This document shows, in pieces, positions 55,313 to 64,000 of a stretch of 64,000 bases of DNA. This stretch comes from Perkinsus chesapeaki. Taxonomy: Eukaryota; Perkinsozoa; Perkinsida; Perkinsidae. The stretch spans positions 27,532 through 91,531 of the forward strand of contig JAAPAO010000071.1 in the NCBI GenBank assembly GCA_013115145.1. The letters are read 5' to 3'. Below the pieces are notes generated by a model. The model saw only the letters and a program-made list of their open reading frames with translations, was not told the origin of the DNA and did no database searches. The position numbers and the translations under genes were made by a program. Numbering within the stretch: the stretch's first letter is position 1; each line of letters starts with the position of its first letter.

Positions 55313-57424
55313 TCATGCTCGATGAAATGCATCCACAACAAGCTCACGGACGTATCTATGCGCGCTCTCCTTGCCGCCTGTGAGATAACGCTGACTGAAC
55401 TCGGCGATGCTCACACGAGCGAGACCAGCGTTCAGCAACTTGCTCGCCATTTTGCCTTTCCAAGCACTTCGGACATTCAGCCGACGACAGTCCTCTCCTC
55501 TGGCCGACCTCAGAAAGTGGCCCGGGCCGTCGGCCTCCACGACGACCTTCTGACCAACGCCATTCGTAACGAGCGCGTCCACGGGCCCCACGGCCGTTTC
55601 AGCCTCTTGCCTGACCAGCATATCGTGAGGAAGGCCCGTAAGGGCTTCGAACACTTGAAGTTGGAAATGACTGTGTGTTGGGGACGGCCAAATAATACCC
55701 TCCGGTACCGGAGCGCCGCGCTCTACTGCGCAGCTGACCTTAACCTGAGCAATCTGGGACGAGGCAGCTTCAGAGCGCGCCTCAAAGCTTGCCTCATCGA
55801 CCCAATGGAGACACTGAGACGCTACATCTGTTCTGCCGGCGACGGCAAACGACGCTGCCAAGTGCGCTAGTTCTTCAGTACCGCACTTGGGGAGAATGGA
55901 AGGAAGATACTCGACGAGGCAATCGAATTGAGGACAGGACGCCCACGGTGTGTACATCTGCGAGCAGGCCCACACAATGGCGACGTAATGCTTCGGTGCC
56001 ACAGAGCCATCAAGCGTCATAGTGGACACCAAGCGTGGCACTAGACTGTCGTCGAAGTACCCGGCATCCACCAAAGCCCAGAGGCACTTGGACACTTGTG
56101 CTGGGCTGTGCGGTGAAGACCGTTCGAGAGCTCCGCAGAGCACGCCAGCGCCGTCTCGACACAGAACGCTCAGAGCTGCCCAGAAGAGCGTGGGGATATC
56201 TTTGGTGGAAAGTTTGTTCAGATTATCCATCGCCGCCCGGGCAAGTAAGGCGACCATTCCTCTGTCCTCCTTTGCATAACACCAACACAGAGCCACCATC
56301 GTTGTAGGATTCATAGACCGCAGGCGAGAGCGCAAAGTCGGGGCCACCGTGTCGAGCAACTTGACGTAGAGAACACCTACTGTGTGGTCTCGAGCCGCCC
56401 AGACCCCAACGCCCCAGAGGCAGTTGGCAATTGCGCGCGGCTCAATTTCGGGGAAACGAGTGAGCAGGTCAGTCCCGAGCGCCCCGACAGTTTCCTTGAT
56501 AACAGGAAGCTGCCAGTCAGCAGGGGTTTTACCGAGGGCCCAGAGAACGTTGGCCAAGCTTTGAGGGGACAAACAACAGCGCCGCGACGGAACTGGTAGC
56601 CATTTTTCACAGACGTTAGCGAAGACCACTCGGCTTCCCTCAGGAAGTTCCATGGTCGCCAGAGCCCAGAGAATGTTGGATACGTGCTGGCCCTCATAGG
56701 CATCGAACTTAACGCTGATATGACGGCTGATGTTACCAAGCACGGACGGTGAGACCGAGTGGGCCAGTTTACCGTACGACCACAGAATGTTGGCAACCGA
56801 CTGTGGGCTGTAGGCTGCTAATTCCCCCAAGCATGGTAATGCTTTATCCATGATTCGATGGACCTGACCCGCCTCGAAACGCGACTCGTTCTTGGCGAGG
56901 GTGTACAAGGCCGAAGAAAGTGCTTGCGAAGACATGGCAGTGACATTCTCTTCTACGAGCTGCAAAAGCTCTAATAAAGAGTTTCTATCAGCAGAATCTC
57001 GGCCAAGCTTGCCAACAGACCAGAGAAGCATGCTGTACTGGTCCGGCTCGTAGCGCCGTATCCGGTCCCGATGGAGGGCGGTGGCGACAAGCGATCGAAC
57101 AAAGGGGAGGTCTGAATGCTCCGCCACTTTGGCGAGGCGCTGCAGGGCCGCAGTGAAATGCATCGGATGCCAGTCTTTGAATTTCAGAGTCTTCTCGGTG
57201 GTGCCTAGCAGGATTAGTTCTCTCCTGTTCGCCCGCGATATTCGATCCAGCAACCGCGGCAAAGGGATACGCAGTTGCGTGCCGGACATGGGGACAAATT
57301 GCACAATTCTAGGTGGTAAAAGTGAATAAATCGAACCCAACTCCACCCTCCTTGTAGGCATACAACTATTCTCATCATTAAGTCCGTCGCCATAACAGGC
57401 GCTCTTCAGGGTTGCTAAGCGCAT
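55313..57424 (-). CDS. RAP-domain protein with LW-type helical repeats (organellar RNA-binding)
   Basis: 703 residues in a single exon from ATG 57422-57424; an in-frame non-ATG extension upstream was not used. Repeats of a roughly 38-residue helical unit are visible: QSVANILWSYGKL, QHVSNILWALATM, QSLANVLWALGKT, RAIANCLWGVGVW, SKCLWALVDAG. These resemble OPR/FASTK-type RNA-binding repeats. The C-terminal RAP domain contains GPVDALVTN, VVVEADGPGHFLR and KLLNAGLARVSIAEF. In apicomplexans, dinoflagellates and green algae such proteins stabilise or process organellar RNA, often fragmented mitochondrial rRNA. The N-terminus is Arg/Ser-rich and compatible with mitochondrial import, but no clear presequence is seen. 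Confidence 0.85.
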   Translation of the reverse strand: MRLATLKSACYGDGLNDENSCMPTRRVELGSIYSLLPPRIVQFVPMSGTQLRIPLPRLLDRISRANRRELILLGTTEKTLKFKDWHPMHFTAALQRLAKVAEHSDLPFVRSLVATALHRDRIRRYEPDQYSMLLWSVGKLGRDSADRNSLLELLQLVEENVTAMSSQALSSALYTLAKNESRFEAGQVHRIMDKALPCLGELAAYSPQSVANILWSYGKLAHSVSPSVLGNISRHISVKFDAYEGQHVSNILWALATMELPEGSRVVFANVCEKWLPVPSRRCCLSPQSLANVLWALGKTPADWQLPVIKETVGALGTDLLTRFPEIEPRAIANCLWGVGVWAARDHTVGVLYVKLLDTVAPTLRSRLRSMNPTTMVALCWCYAKEDRGMVALLARAAMDNLNKLSTKDIPTLFWAALSVLCRDGAGVLCGALERSSPHSPAQVSKCLWALVDAGYFDDSLVPRLVSTMTLDGSVAPKHYVAIVWACSQMYTPWASCPQFDCLVEYLPSILPKCGTEELAHLAASFAVAGRTDVASQCLHWVDEASFEARSEAASSQIAQVKVSCAVERGAPVPEGIIWPSPTHSHFQLQVFEALTGLPHDMLVRQEAETAVGPVDALVTNGVGQKVVVEADGPGHFLRSARGEDCRRLNVRSAWKGKMASKLLNAGLARVSIAEFSQRYLTGGKESAHRYVRELVVDAFHRA

Positions 57425-58042
57425 CCGAAATTTTCCTGGACAGAGTTTTAGCCCGGACACATGTAGGCGAGCACTTTCAACGACTGCTCTTACGAGAGTT
57501 GTTGTTTGAAGCTAAGCCTGGGTATTCACCACATAGAAGTAACTTACGATGACGAACGAAAATGGAAAGCCACTTAAAATGCTAAGAGACTATAAGGAGG
57601 TCAACACCATTAGGTGCAATGTATAACTATGCAACCAGAAATGCCCCAATAACTTCGATGGTGCCGATTTGCTCCGACGAGGCAAAAAAATCGACCCAGT
57701 GAACATTCAATGAAGACACCGCAGTTTTGCCATAGGCCAAGTTGGTCACAAAACCTCCGTATAGATGTGGGACTGTCCCCGAGTATATATGATTATAAGC
57801 CATATACGAGATTTATAATAGCTACCTTATTACTGGGCAATTTATCACCATCTTAAAAAACCAAACACTATCTTTTATAATTTACAGGACGTTATAAATA
57901 ATAGTAGAACTATGGTACAATGCAAAAGCAGGTGGTTGGAGTGCAGCACTACAACAAAGACGACGACGGCAGGCCAGGCCAAGCCGGATGGAGCTGCATG
58001 CTCGCCTACCCAGCTTGATGTAATTCGGACTAAATGGTACAG
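57425..58042. other. Intergenic, AT-rich
   Basis: No gene recognised. Sequence becomes A+T-rich at about 57780-57910. Confidence 0.5.
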
Positions 58043-59660
58043 TCAGACAAAGTCGCCGCTCGCCTCGTCCGCAGCCTCCCAGTTCTCGGCTCCAAGAAAT
58101 GCTAGTTCGGTCGCCGGTGAGTCTGCGGTGTTCTGTGGCGACGAGTTCTCAGTTACTCGCCTCAAGCCGTCGACAAGCCCCTTATCGTCGACATCTGCCG
58201 AATTCAAAAGTCTCCTAGCGGCGAAGTTAAAAGTCTCTGGTGCAACCGCTGCGGCTGGTGGTCGCATCGCCATACTGTTGGCGACCGCCATCTGGCCAAG
58301 TCTCAGCCACTCCGATTGCCAGTACTGCAGAGCCTGGTACCTCTGAATATCAGCCAGATTCGGGCCCGGGAACTCCTGCCGTGCCTTGGGCTTTGGTTTC
58401 GGCTTTCGGGCTGCCTTGCTCTCGTTCCTAGGCGGGACCACTCGTAGCGTCGCCGACTTCAACGTTGGTCCCTGCCCTGCATACTTGAACGGCAGCTGGT
58501 TCGTCAAAGGTGGCTGGGTCGGCGGAGAGGCATTAGATACCAGCAGAGGGCTTTTAGCGCAATCGCTCAGCTGTGGTTTTTCTGGTTGAAGCACTAGTCG
58601 ACTTGGCAGTTGATACGACAACCTCTTTATAGCCGCTTGGACCCTCAGACGTATATCGGGCCGACTCTCCTGGAACGGCACTGGCACTGGGCTGGACATA
58701 GCCAAACGATGCTGCCGCCAGAGTTCGCGGAGCCTCGACCCCGCAGCCTGGGCCCGGGCGATTGCATGACCGTTGGTGCCCAAAACAGAGCCATAGTAGC
58801 CCATTTGATGAGCGCTCCTCTGTAGCGGTCTTTCCATCACGACGAGGCCCAAAGACGGACGATAGTGGTGAGGCGAGAAGTCGGACACAACGAGTTGAAC
58901 ATCTTCAGGGGACAGATACGTACCACTCTCACCGGCAAGCCGGCCCGCAATCCCTGCAAAGTCGGGCCGACCCCCTGAGCCCGGCGCGTCAGCCTCCTTG
59001 GCGTACTCCGCGATGATCTGCCTCACAATGGGCAACCGCAAATACAGTAGGTGGGGGTCGCGCTGCCGACTCTCTCGCTCGACCAAAAGCTGCAGCTTTG
59101 GCGCTTCCAGTGTTGATCTCTTCGTTCGTTTAGCCGCCCGAGCCTGCTCCGGATTCTGCCCTCGACGCTTGCGTCCCTTCAGACCTTCCAGTTTGTTGCC
59201 GCCACGAGTTCGCCGATGTCGGAGCTTGTTATCAGAATCCGTGGGTGACTAAAGAGAAACAAGCCCAGAAGAATGAGCAACTCGCAAATCTACGAGCCAG
59301 ACTGCATTTCCCATTTTCTACGAAACCTTCAAGTGCTGCTTCAACTACTGGGAGTTTCATCAATTTGTAGTTGAACAATGAGTCGAACTATCAGTTCTTG
59401 TTTCACGAGCTCAAACCAGCACTAGTCCTAGTGGATAGCCGTGATCACCCGCGGGGAAAACTTCCAAGTCGACTAATCCAGTCAAACAAATCTTCCAATT
59501 CGCCTACCTGCCGTGGTAGGTGCTCGGCCTTCTCCTGTTCCCATGAGCCTCTTCCCCGGGTCGAGTCGCCCGCCGAGCCCGACGCAGTTGTCGAGGCCGC
59601 TGAGGTGCTGCTGGTATCCAAGTTGGTGGTGTAGGAGGCAGGTGGTTGAGAACGCTCCAT
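58043..59660 (-). CDS. Unrecognised basic protein, two exons
   Basis: Exon 1 (59508-59660) starts MERSQPPASYTTNLDTSSTS at ATG 59658-59660 and ends at a GTAGGC donor. A 259-nt intron (59249-59507) leads to exon 2 (59248-58043). Exon 2 opens with a strongly basic segment (KLRHRRTRGGNKLEGLKGRK, then AKRTKR) that would serve as a nuclear localisation signal. A middle part holds LRLPIVRQIIAEYAKEADA and a Pro/Lys stretch (KAARKPKPKPKARQ), followed by an Ala-rich region and an acidic end. No catalytic or RNA/DNA-binding domain is recognised. A nuclear role is inferred only from the composition. It starts 73 bp from the tRNA-Arg gene, which lies on the opposite strand. Confidence 0.6.
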
Positions 59661-59733
59661 TGGGAGAAAACGCAGCCCCCTACAAAATCGTCACCGGCAA
59701 CGCGAGACTTTACTAGTACGCCACTAGAACGTA

Positions 59734-59806
59734 GGTCTCGTGGCCTAATGGATATGGCGTTGGTCTTCGGAACCAAAGATTGTGGGTTCGAGTCCCACCG
59801 AGATCG
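59734..59806 (+). tRNA. tRNA-Arg(UCG): tRNA-Arg (anticodon UCG)
   Basis: 73 nt fold to a cloverleaf. The acceptor stem GGTCTCG pairs with CGAGATC (one G-U), discriminator G. The anticodon stem TTGGT/ACCAA encloses loop CTTCGGA, giving anticodon TCG (UCG in RNA), which reads CGA arginine codons. The T stem GTGGG/CCCAC encloses TTCGAGT. The D arm includes TGGCCTAATGGATATGGCG. No intron and no encoded CCA. A TTTT run at 59807-59810 is a pol III terminator. Confidence 0.93.
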
Positions 59807-59810
59807 TTTT
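59807..59810 (+). terminator. Pol III T-run terminator of tRNA-Arg
   Basis: TTTT immediately follows the discriminator base of the tRNA. Confidence 0.7.
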
Positions 59811-59811
59811 C

Positions 59812-59838
59812 GCCAAGGGATTTATTAAATCCCTTGGC
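59812..59838. repeat. 27-nt perfect palindrome after tRNA-Arg
   Basis: Arms GCCAAGGGATTTA and TAAATCCCTTGGC (13 nt each) are exactly complementary around a single central T at 59825. It lies 5 nt beyond the tRNA. It may form a stem in a readthrough transcript or be a tRNA-linked insertion. Confidence 0.75.
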
Positions 59839-60249
59839 CAAACAGTGAACGCGAGATTCCAAAACGGCGCTACTTGAACAGGCGGACTAACGACCCCAAA
59901 CGGACCTGTAATCCCCATACAAACACGCCAGAGGAAGGCGAATATTCCCACATGGCGGTAAGGGAGGAGAAATTCAGGTCGATCTTGCTTGGGTCTCCCA
60001 GCAACGAAGCGTATTGCCTATAGCGATTCAGTGAATAAATTAAAAGGGTCGAAATAGCGGCCATTGGCCGCCGGCCAATAATTCCCCTACAGACTGACAC
60101 CATTGATTGCTGACACTCGACTATCTTAAGGTAGCAGAAGAAACGTACTGTAGATATTAACAACGTCAGTGAAGGGAGGAATAACGGTTTGAGTGACCGT
60201 GTGTGAGCAACCAAAGGCAAGAAAGTCAATCCATCGGCTCTATTCGAAA
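59839..60249. other. Intergenic
   Basis: No gene recognised. Contains a TGGCCGCCGGCCAAT palindromic string near 60064-60080. Confidence 0.45.
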
Positions 60250-63200
60250 CTAGTCTTCCTCCATAGCAACTTCATCGCCGCTGATGCCCTGCTTCTCCTT
60301 GCGTCTATCCAGTTCGACACCAAGATTCCGGAGAGGCTCTGACCATTGAGCATCCTCAGGTTGCCGTCGAATTAGGTCCAAGGCGTGAGTCACACACTCC
60401 GAGGCGATCCGAAGGGGCTCCGTTTGGTCTGAAAGGGAAAGCAGACAACTGTTTAATGAGAACCGTTCATCCATGACAGGCGCTCCTAGGGCGACTACAT
60501 TATAGGGATTTATCAAGATAACATCGCACTGAATCTCTCACTTCGGAAAATATTCTTCCGTCGAATTTTCCGAAGACGCTCTTTTTTTTCGAAGTTCTCA
60601 AAGTTTTTCTCATCGAACCCGAACCCTCTCGGCCAGAATAAGTACATTTATACTCTATGTCTACACTGGCCTTATAGATACACAATACGATCGAGAAAAA
60701 GCCTCTGAAACCCAGACGCAGAGATAAGAAGCTGAAGCGATAAACCGTTGGTCATTTCAAGCAACCCAAGTGAGAGCTTCATAAATGCCTCCTTCCGCCC
60801 ATCCTACCAGTATTGTCATCACCAGCTGCCGCCGCGGCCATGTGGGCACAAGCCAAGACATACCAGATCTCAACCTCGTTCTCATCCTCATCAAGCAGTT
60901 GATGCAGTAGCTGAGACAATGTAAATCCCCTTTCGGAGCAATTTCGTAACACGACCAACGTCTAAACGCGTCGAAGAGCAAATCTCAGATTGATTCTCGC
61001 AGAGCTAGAATTATCAGATCATGTAGTTGACTCTGGAGAGCCGACTGACACCGTTTCAATCTGGTCGCCTACTCCCGCACTCACTCCTATAGAGCTTATT
61101 TAGCGACTTGGTGAGCAATCAACCAACTGAAGGGCGCCCTATTACGTAGTAACATGTGAACCCGTGCTCATCATATAACTATGCGTGCCAAGGGAGGGCC
61201 GGAATATCCGCCGAATCTCACCTCAACAGCCTCATCCACCGCGTTTAGGTCGGTCAATGTCTTCGCTAACTGCAGTCTAATAGCCATCGGTGGCAGCGCT
61301 TCAGGGTCCTCATCACCGATACTCCCTACCGAACCATAACCAATCAAGCACGAGTCAGTGAATTTTCTCGAAATAATTCAACAAGAGCACCGTGTTTAAC
61401 AATCAAGGTTACTAACACCAAAGGCGTTCCCTCCACATCATTGAACATGCTCCATTTGCCTTGGGGAACAGTCTGGCCTACTACGCCGTTCCCAAGTAAG
61501 CGATAAATTTAGAAAAGTTGCAGGACATCTCTTGGCACTCCTCTCAGGTAGCTGGCCATCTAACACTCAACAGTCCCTAGTAGTTATTTAAACTCCAATT
61601 TCAATTATGTTGTCTTCGTTAGCACCCAGGAGAGATCAAGTGCCCAAATTCCCTGCAGTGAGATACCACAGGATTCCGCGGGATCCGAGCACCTGATCTC
61701 CTCCGCGCAGTAGCGTTTCTGCGACAGCTGGACTCTCATACCGATTTCCTCTGTTTTACTCGCCAAAATACGACCAAAAACACGCCAAACTACTAACTGA
61801 AAGCTCGCGATAAAATCCAACAAATGAAACTTGCACACAAAGTTTCTAATAACTTCGGTTCCCATGAACCAGTTAGTTGCTAAAATTTGGTAGGTCAGGC
61901 GCGGTCGTGGCAGTCCAAAAAGATATCCCTATACTACGTATAACATCCAGAGCTCTCTTGCACAGTTCTGTAGCCCTATCGAAGTCCTGTATAACCTTAT
62001 AGTAGACCGCCAACCCAGACAGGGCCTCCACGGAGCTAGGTGATCGTGACACCGCCTGACACTCATAATACCCACACAACTGATATCCTTATTATTACCC
62101 CTTCCAGATACTTCTTGCACATTTCCTCGGCATCGGCTTCATCACACATGTCGGTCATATAAAGCTCACCAATGGCGCACATCGCCGATATGAGCCTAGA
62201 AGGAGAAGGTGGGAAGATTTATTACATATATGATAACTAGTAGTGAATATCAAATACAGTTATATAACACTTTATACCAAACCATTAACATTATATAGAT
62301 TCCAAGGCCTTCCAAGGTGATTAACATGGCGGAAGAAGATACGAACCGATGGCGATTTTAGCGACCACATGATGCGACAGAAAATCTAATCAAGCGATGA
62401 TACCCACCTGGATTCGATCACCCCACGAACTTCCTCTCCTTCAACCTCAGCATCTTGCAATTCGTTCTCTAATATCCTAGCTGCTTTGGTAAAGTAATCC
62501 AGAGACTCCTTTCCCTCCGACAACTGGCCCAAATAGAAGTACCTTACAACAGGGGCAAAACAGAGTCATCAATCTATCTAACATAAGGACGACGTCTACT
62601 GAAATTAATAGTCTTAAAGTCTATTTGAAATTGCTCCACTTGAGATCAGCGACTTCAGAAATCCCTACGCCTGCCCGTGGGGCGTTCGTGAAACAGTCTC
62701 GGGAATTATTGTAATTCACCGCCACTAACCGAGTACCATATCGAATCAAATGAGAATATATTGATCACAAAGATATTCAATGGTAAATCAACCGCTGGAA
62801 GAGACCTCAATATCATGTAAAACTATAGCATTTGACGAAGCCCTCCTCCCCAAAATGTTGGCATCCCTGAAGCCCATATTACTTGCTCCCATTGTAGTTA
62901 GGCGCCAGTTGCGCGCTCCTTTTAAACAGCTCGATCGGTTTCGCAAGATCTTCGTTCGAAAATTCCAATAGGACCTGCTCAGGCTCATCAACGGCAGCAG
63001 CAATCGATACCCGAAGTACTTCGCCGTAGAAGTCAAGAACGTCAGGATTCTCGGGCTCCATTTGGAACGCCTTGTCCAGATATCTGCGGGAGAAGCTCTT
63101 GTCTACAAAAAGCGTTATTCCATCCAATCGATTATATAATTCATTTTTACTCTAATTGAATGTTAGTTCAGCCAATCGATTGTATAATATATTTTCATAC

Positions 63201-63338
63201 CAGTAAAACGGGATTCCAGCTTCCTTACCGTATAGCCATCTCTCCTTCTGGCGGGAACCTTCCCAAGCAGTCACTGGCCCTTGTTATCAAATCCTGGACG
63301 GTTACGTCTGTTGGAGTAGGCGACCGTCTTGTTGGCAT
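60250..63338 (-). CDS. Acl4-like TPR protein (assembly chaperone of RPL4 type), multi-exon
   Basis: Start MPTRRSPTPTDVTVQDLITR at ATG 63336-63338; stop at 60250-60252. Exons encode TPR helices in the order RYLDKAFQMEPENPDVLDFY (about 63083), ELFKRSAQLAPNYNGSK (about 62900), YFYLGQLSEGKESLDYFTKA (about 62540), SAMCAIGELYMTDMCDEADA (about 62180), SPSSVEALSGLAVYYKVIQ (about 62035), LLDEDENEVEIWYVLACAHM (about 60890) and a C-terminal exon from about 60430. The YLGQLSEG, ELYMTDxCDEADA and DEDExEVEIWYVLACA motifs match the fungal and animal assembly chaperone of ribosomal protein L4 (Acl4) family, which escorts RPL4 to the nucleus. Introns here are longer than in most genes of the window (hundreds of nt between some exons). 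No catalytic domain. Exon edges are approximate, but the homologous chain is consistent. Confidence 0.68.
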
Positions 63339-63860
63339 TAAAGACCAAAACTGGAGGTAGATTCTTTTGCCAAAAGTCGACTTCAAATTTTCACTATATT
63401 TTTACAAGTGCAAACTAATCAACTTAACTTTTATTTTTTAATATATAGTTGTAGATATGTTGATATTATATACATGTGTTTCATTTGATCAATCCTTTCT
63501 TCACAATTATTGCAAATATTTCCCACTTCACCATTAATACTGCTCGCTGTACGCATGCCCAGCACAGATGCTTTCGAATTTCGTGGCGCGCGCTTTTTTA
63601 ATTTTCGACGAGTCACCAACATGACACGCCTGCTGGAGGGTGACACCGTGACAGCGACTCGGTGACTCTAAGAAATTTTGAATGATCACGGCTTCGGTAT
63701 TGTTCCTTTTTAAATTCCAAATTGATTTCACTAATGTTCCAGAATTGAAATCCACCAGACGCTGTCCAACTTGAAGTTCCTAAACGAGTAGCTTGTTTCG
63801 ATCGTCCAAATGGAAGTGACAATTTCCCAAATAGGTGTTTAAAAGGTGTAGTACAGAGAT
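63339..63860. other. Upstream region of the Acl4-like gene
   Basis: No gene recognised. Holds a third copy of the G+C-rich T-run element at 63585-63600. Confidence 0.45.
63585..63600 (+). promoter_or_regulatory. GGCGCGCGCTTTTTTA element
   Basis: Third copy of the element found at 3508 and 11605, differing in one extra T. It lies about 250 bp upstream of the Acl4-like start, but in the orientation opposite to that gene. Confidence 0.35.
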
Positions 63861-64000
63861 GTGACTAGTGCATAAAATATGTTACTAGTGCGAAGGAGAT
63901 ATAATATAAAATATGTTACTAGTGCGGAGGAGATATAATATAAAATATGTTACTAGTGCGAAGGAGATATAATATAAAATATGTTACTAGTGCGGAGGAG
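63861..64000. repeat. 34-bp tandem repeat array, truncated by window end
   Basis: Successive GTTACTAGTGCG starts at 63881, 63915, 63949 and 63983 define a 34-bp period; a degenerate first unit begins at about 63861. Units alternate GCGAAGGAG and GCGGAGGAG, implying a 68-bp higher-order unit. The array continues beyond the window. Confidence 0.9.

Noticed and set aside
55868-56307. Plus-strand open frames opposite the RAP gene
   Set aside because: Antisense shadows of the LW-repeat coding sequence; no independent motif.
1-64000. CRISPR array, rRNA operon or bacterial operon features
   Set aside because: Spliceosomal introns and eukaryotic domain types rule out a prokaryotic window. The only regular array (63861-64000) is a contiguous satellite without spacers, and no rRNA motif was seen.

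Overview
This is a nuclear genomic window from a eukaryotic protist with compact genes and very short introns. In the genes I could splice by eye, most introns are about 38-50 nt, GT-AG, with one apparent GC-AG. Many genes have 5-10 small exons, while others (zinc finger, acyltransferase, subtilisin, TMEM63-like channel, RAP protein) have none. A RAP-domain protein with LW-type helical repeats, an alveolate-style tandem CCCH protein, secreted protist proteases and a BtuF-like surface protein together suggest an alveolate. A perkinsid such as Perkinsus is my best guess, but this is inference and no search was run.

Region 1-13.6 kb: OTU-type deubiquitinase (+), tandem CCCH RNA-binding protein (+), FCP1/SCP-like HAD phosphatase (+), LPCAT-like acyltransferase (-), CW-type zinc-finger protein (-), and an aldehyde dehydrogenase with six exons (+) that shares a short divergent promoter with the CW gene. 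A G+C-rich element (GGCGCGCGC followed by a T run) sits upstream of several of these genes.

Region 14-24.3 kb: an unrecognised multi-exon protein (-), a coiled-coil protein (-), a type I membrane protein whose ectodomain looks like a bacterial TroA/BtuF solute-binding protein (+), and a gene with weak similarity to the SRP54 M domain (+).

Region 25.4-52.5 kb is a run of minus-strand genes for secreted proteins: a small subtilisin, two paralogous 8-cysteine mini-proteins embedded in a duplicated segment, a secreted permuted-papain (NlpC/P60-like) protein, and a giant extracellular mosaic of about 18 kb. The mosaic carries a signal peptide, LNR, EGF-like, Cys-rich, Calx-beta, PA14-like, filamin-like and many sushi/CCP domains, then a C-terminal PA14-like domain. 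It may be one gene or a few adjacent ones.

Region 52.7-64 kb: an OSCA/TMEM63-type channel (-), a RAP-domain organelle RNA-binding protein (-), a basic nuclear-type protein (-), tRNA-Arg(UCG) (+) followed by a 27-nt near-perfect palindrome, an Acl4-like TPR ribosome-assembly chaperone (-), and a 34-bp tandem array running off the window end.

The housekeeping genes do not form an obvious pathway. The only functional clustering is the 27-kb block of secreted proteins, which may serve the cell surface or the interaction with a host or environment. Starts were placed on the first plausible ATG. Exon edges outside those explicitly given are approximate.
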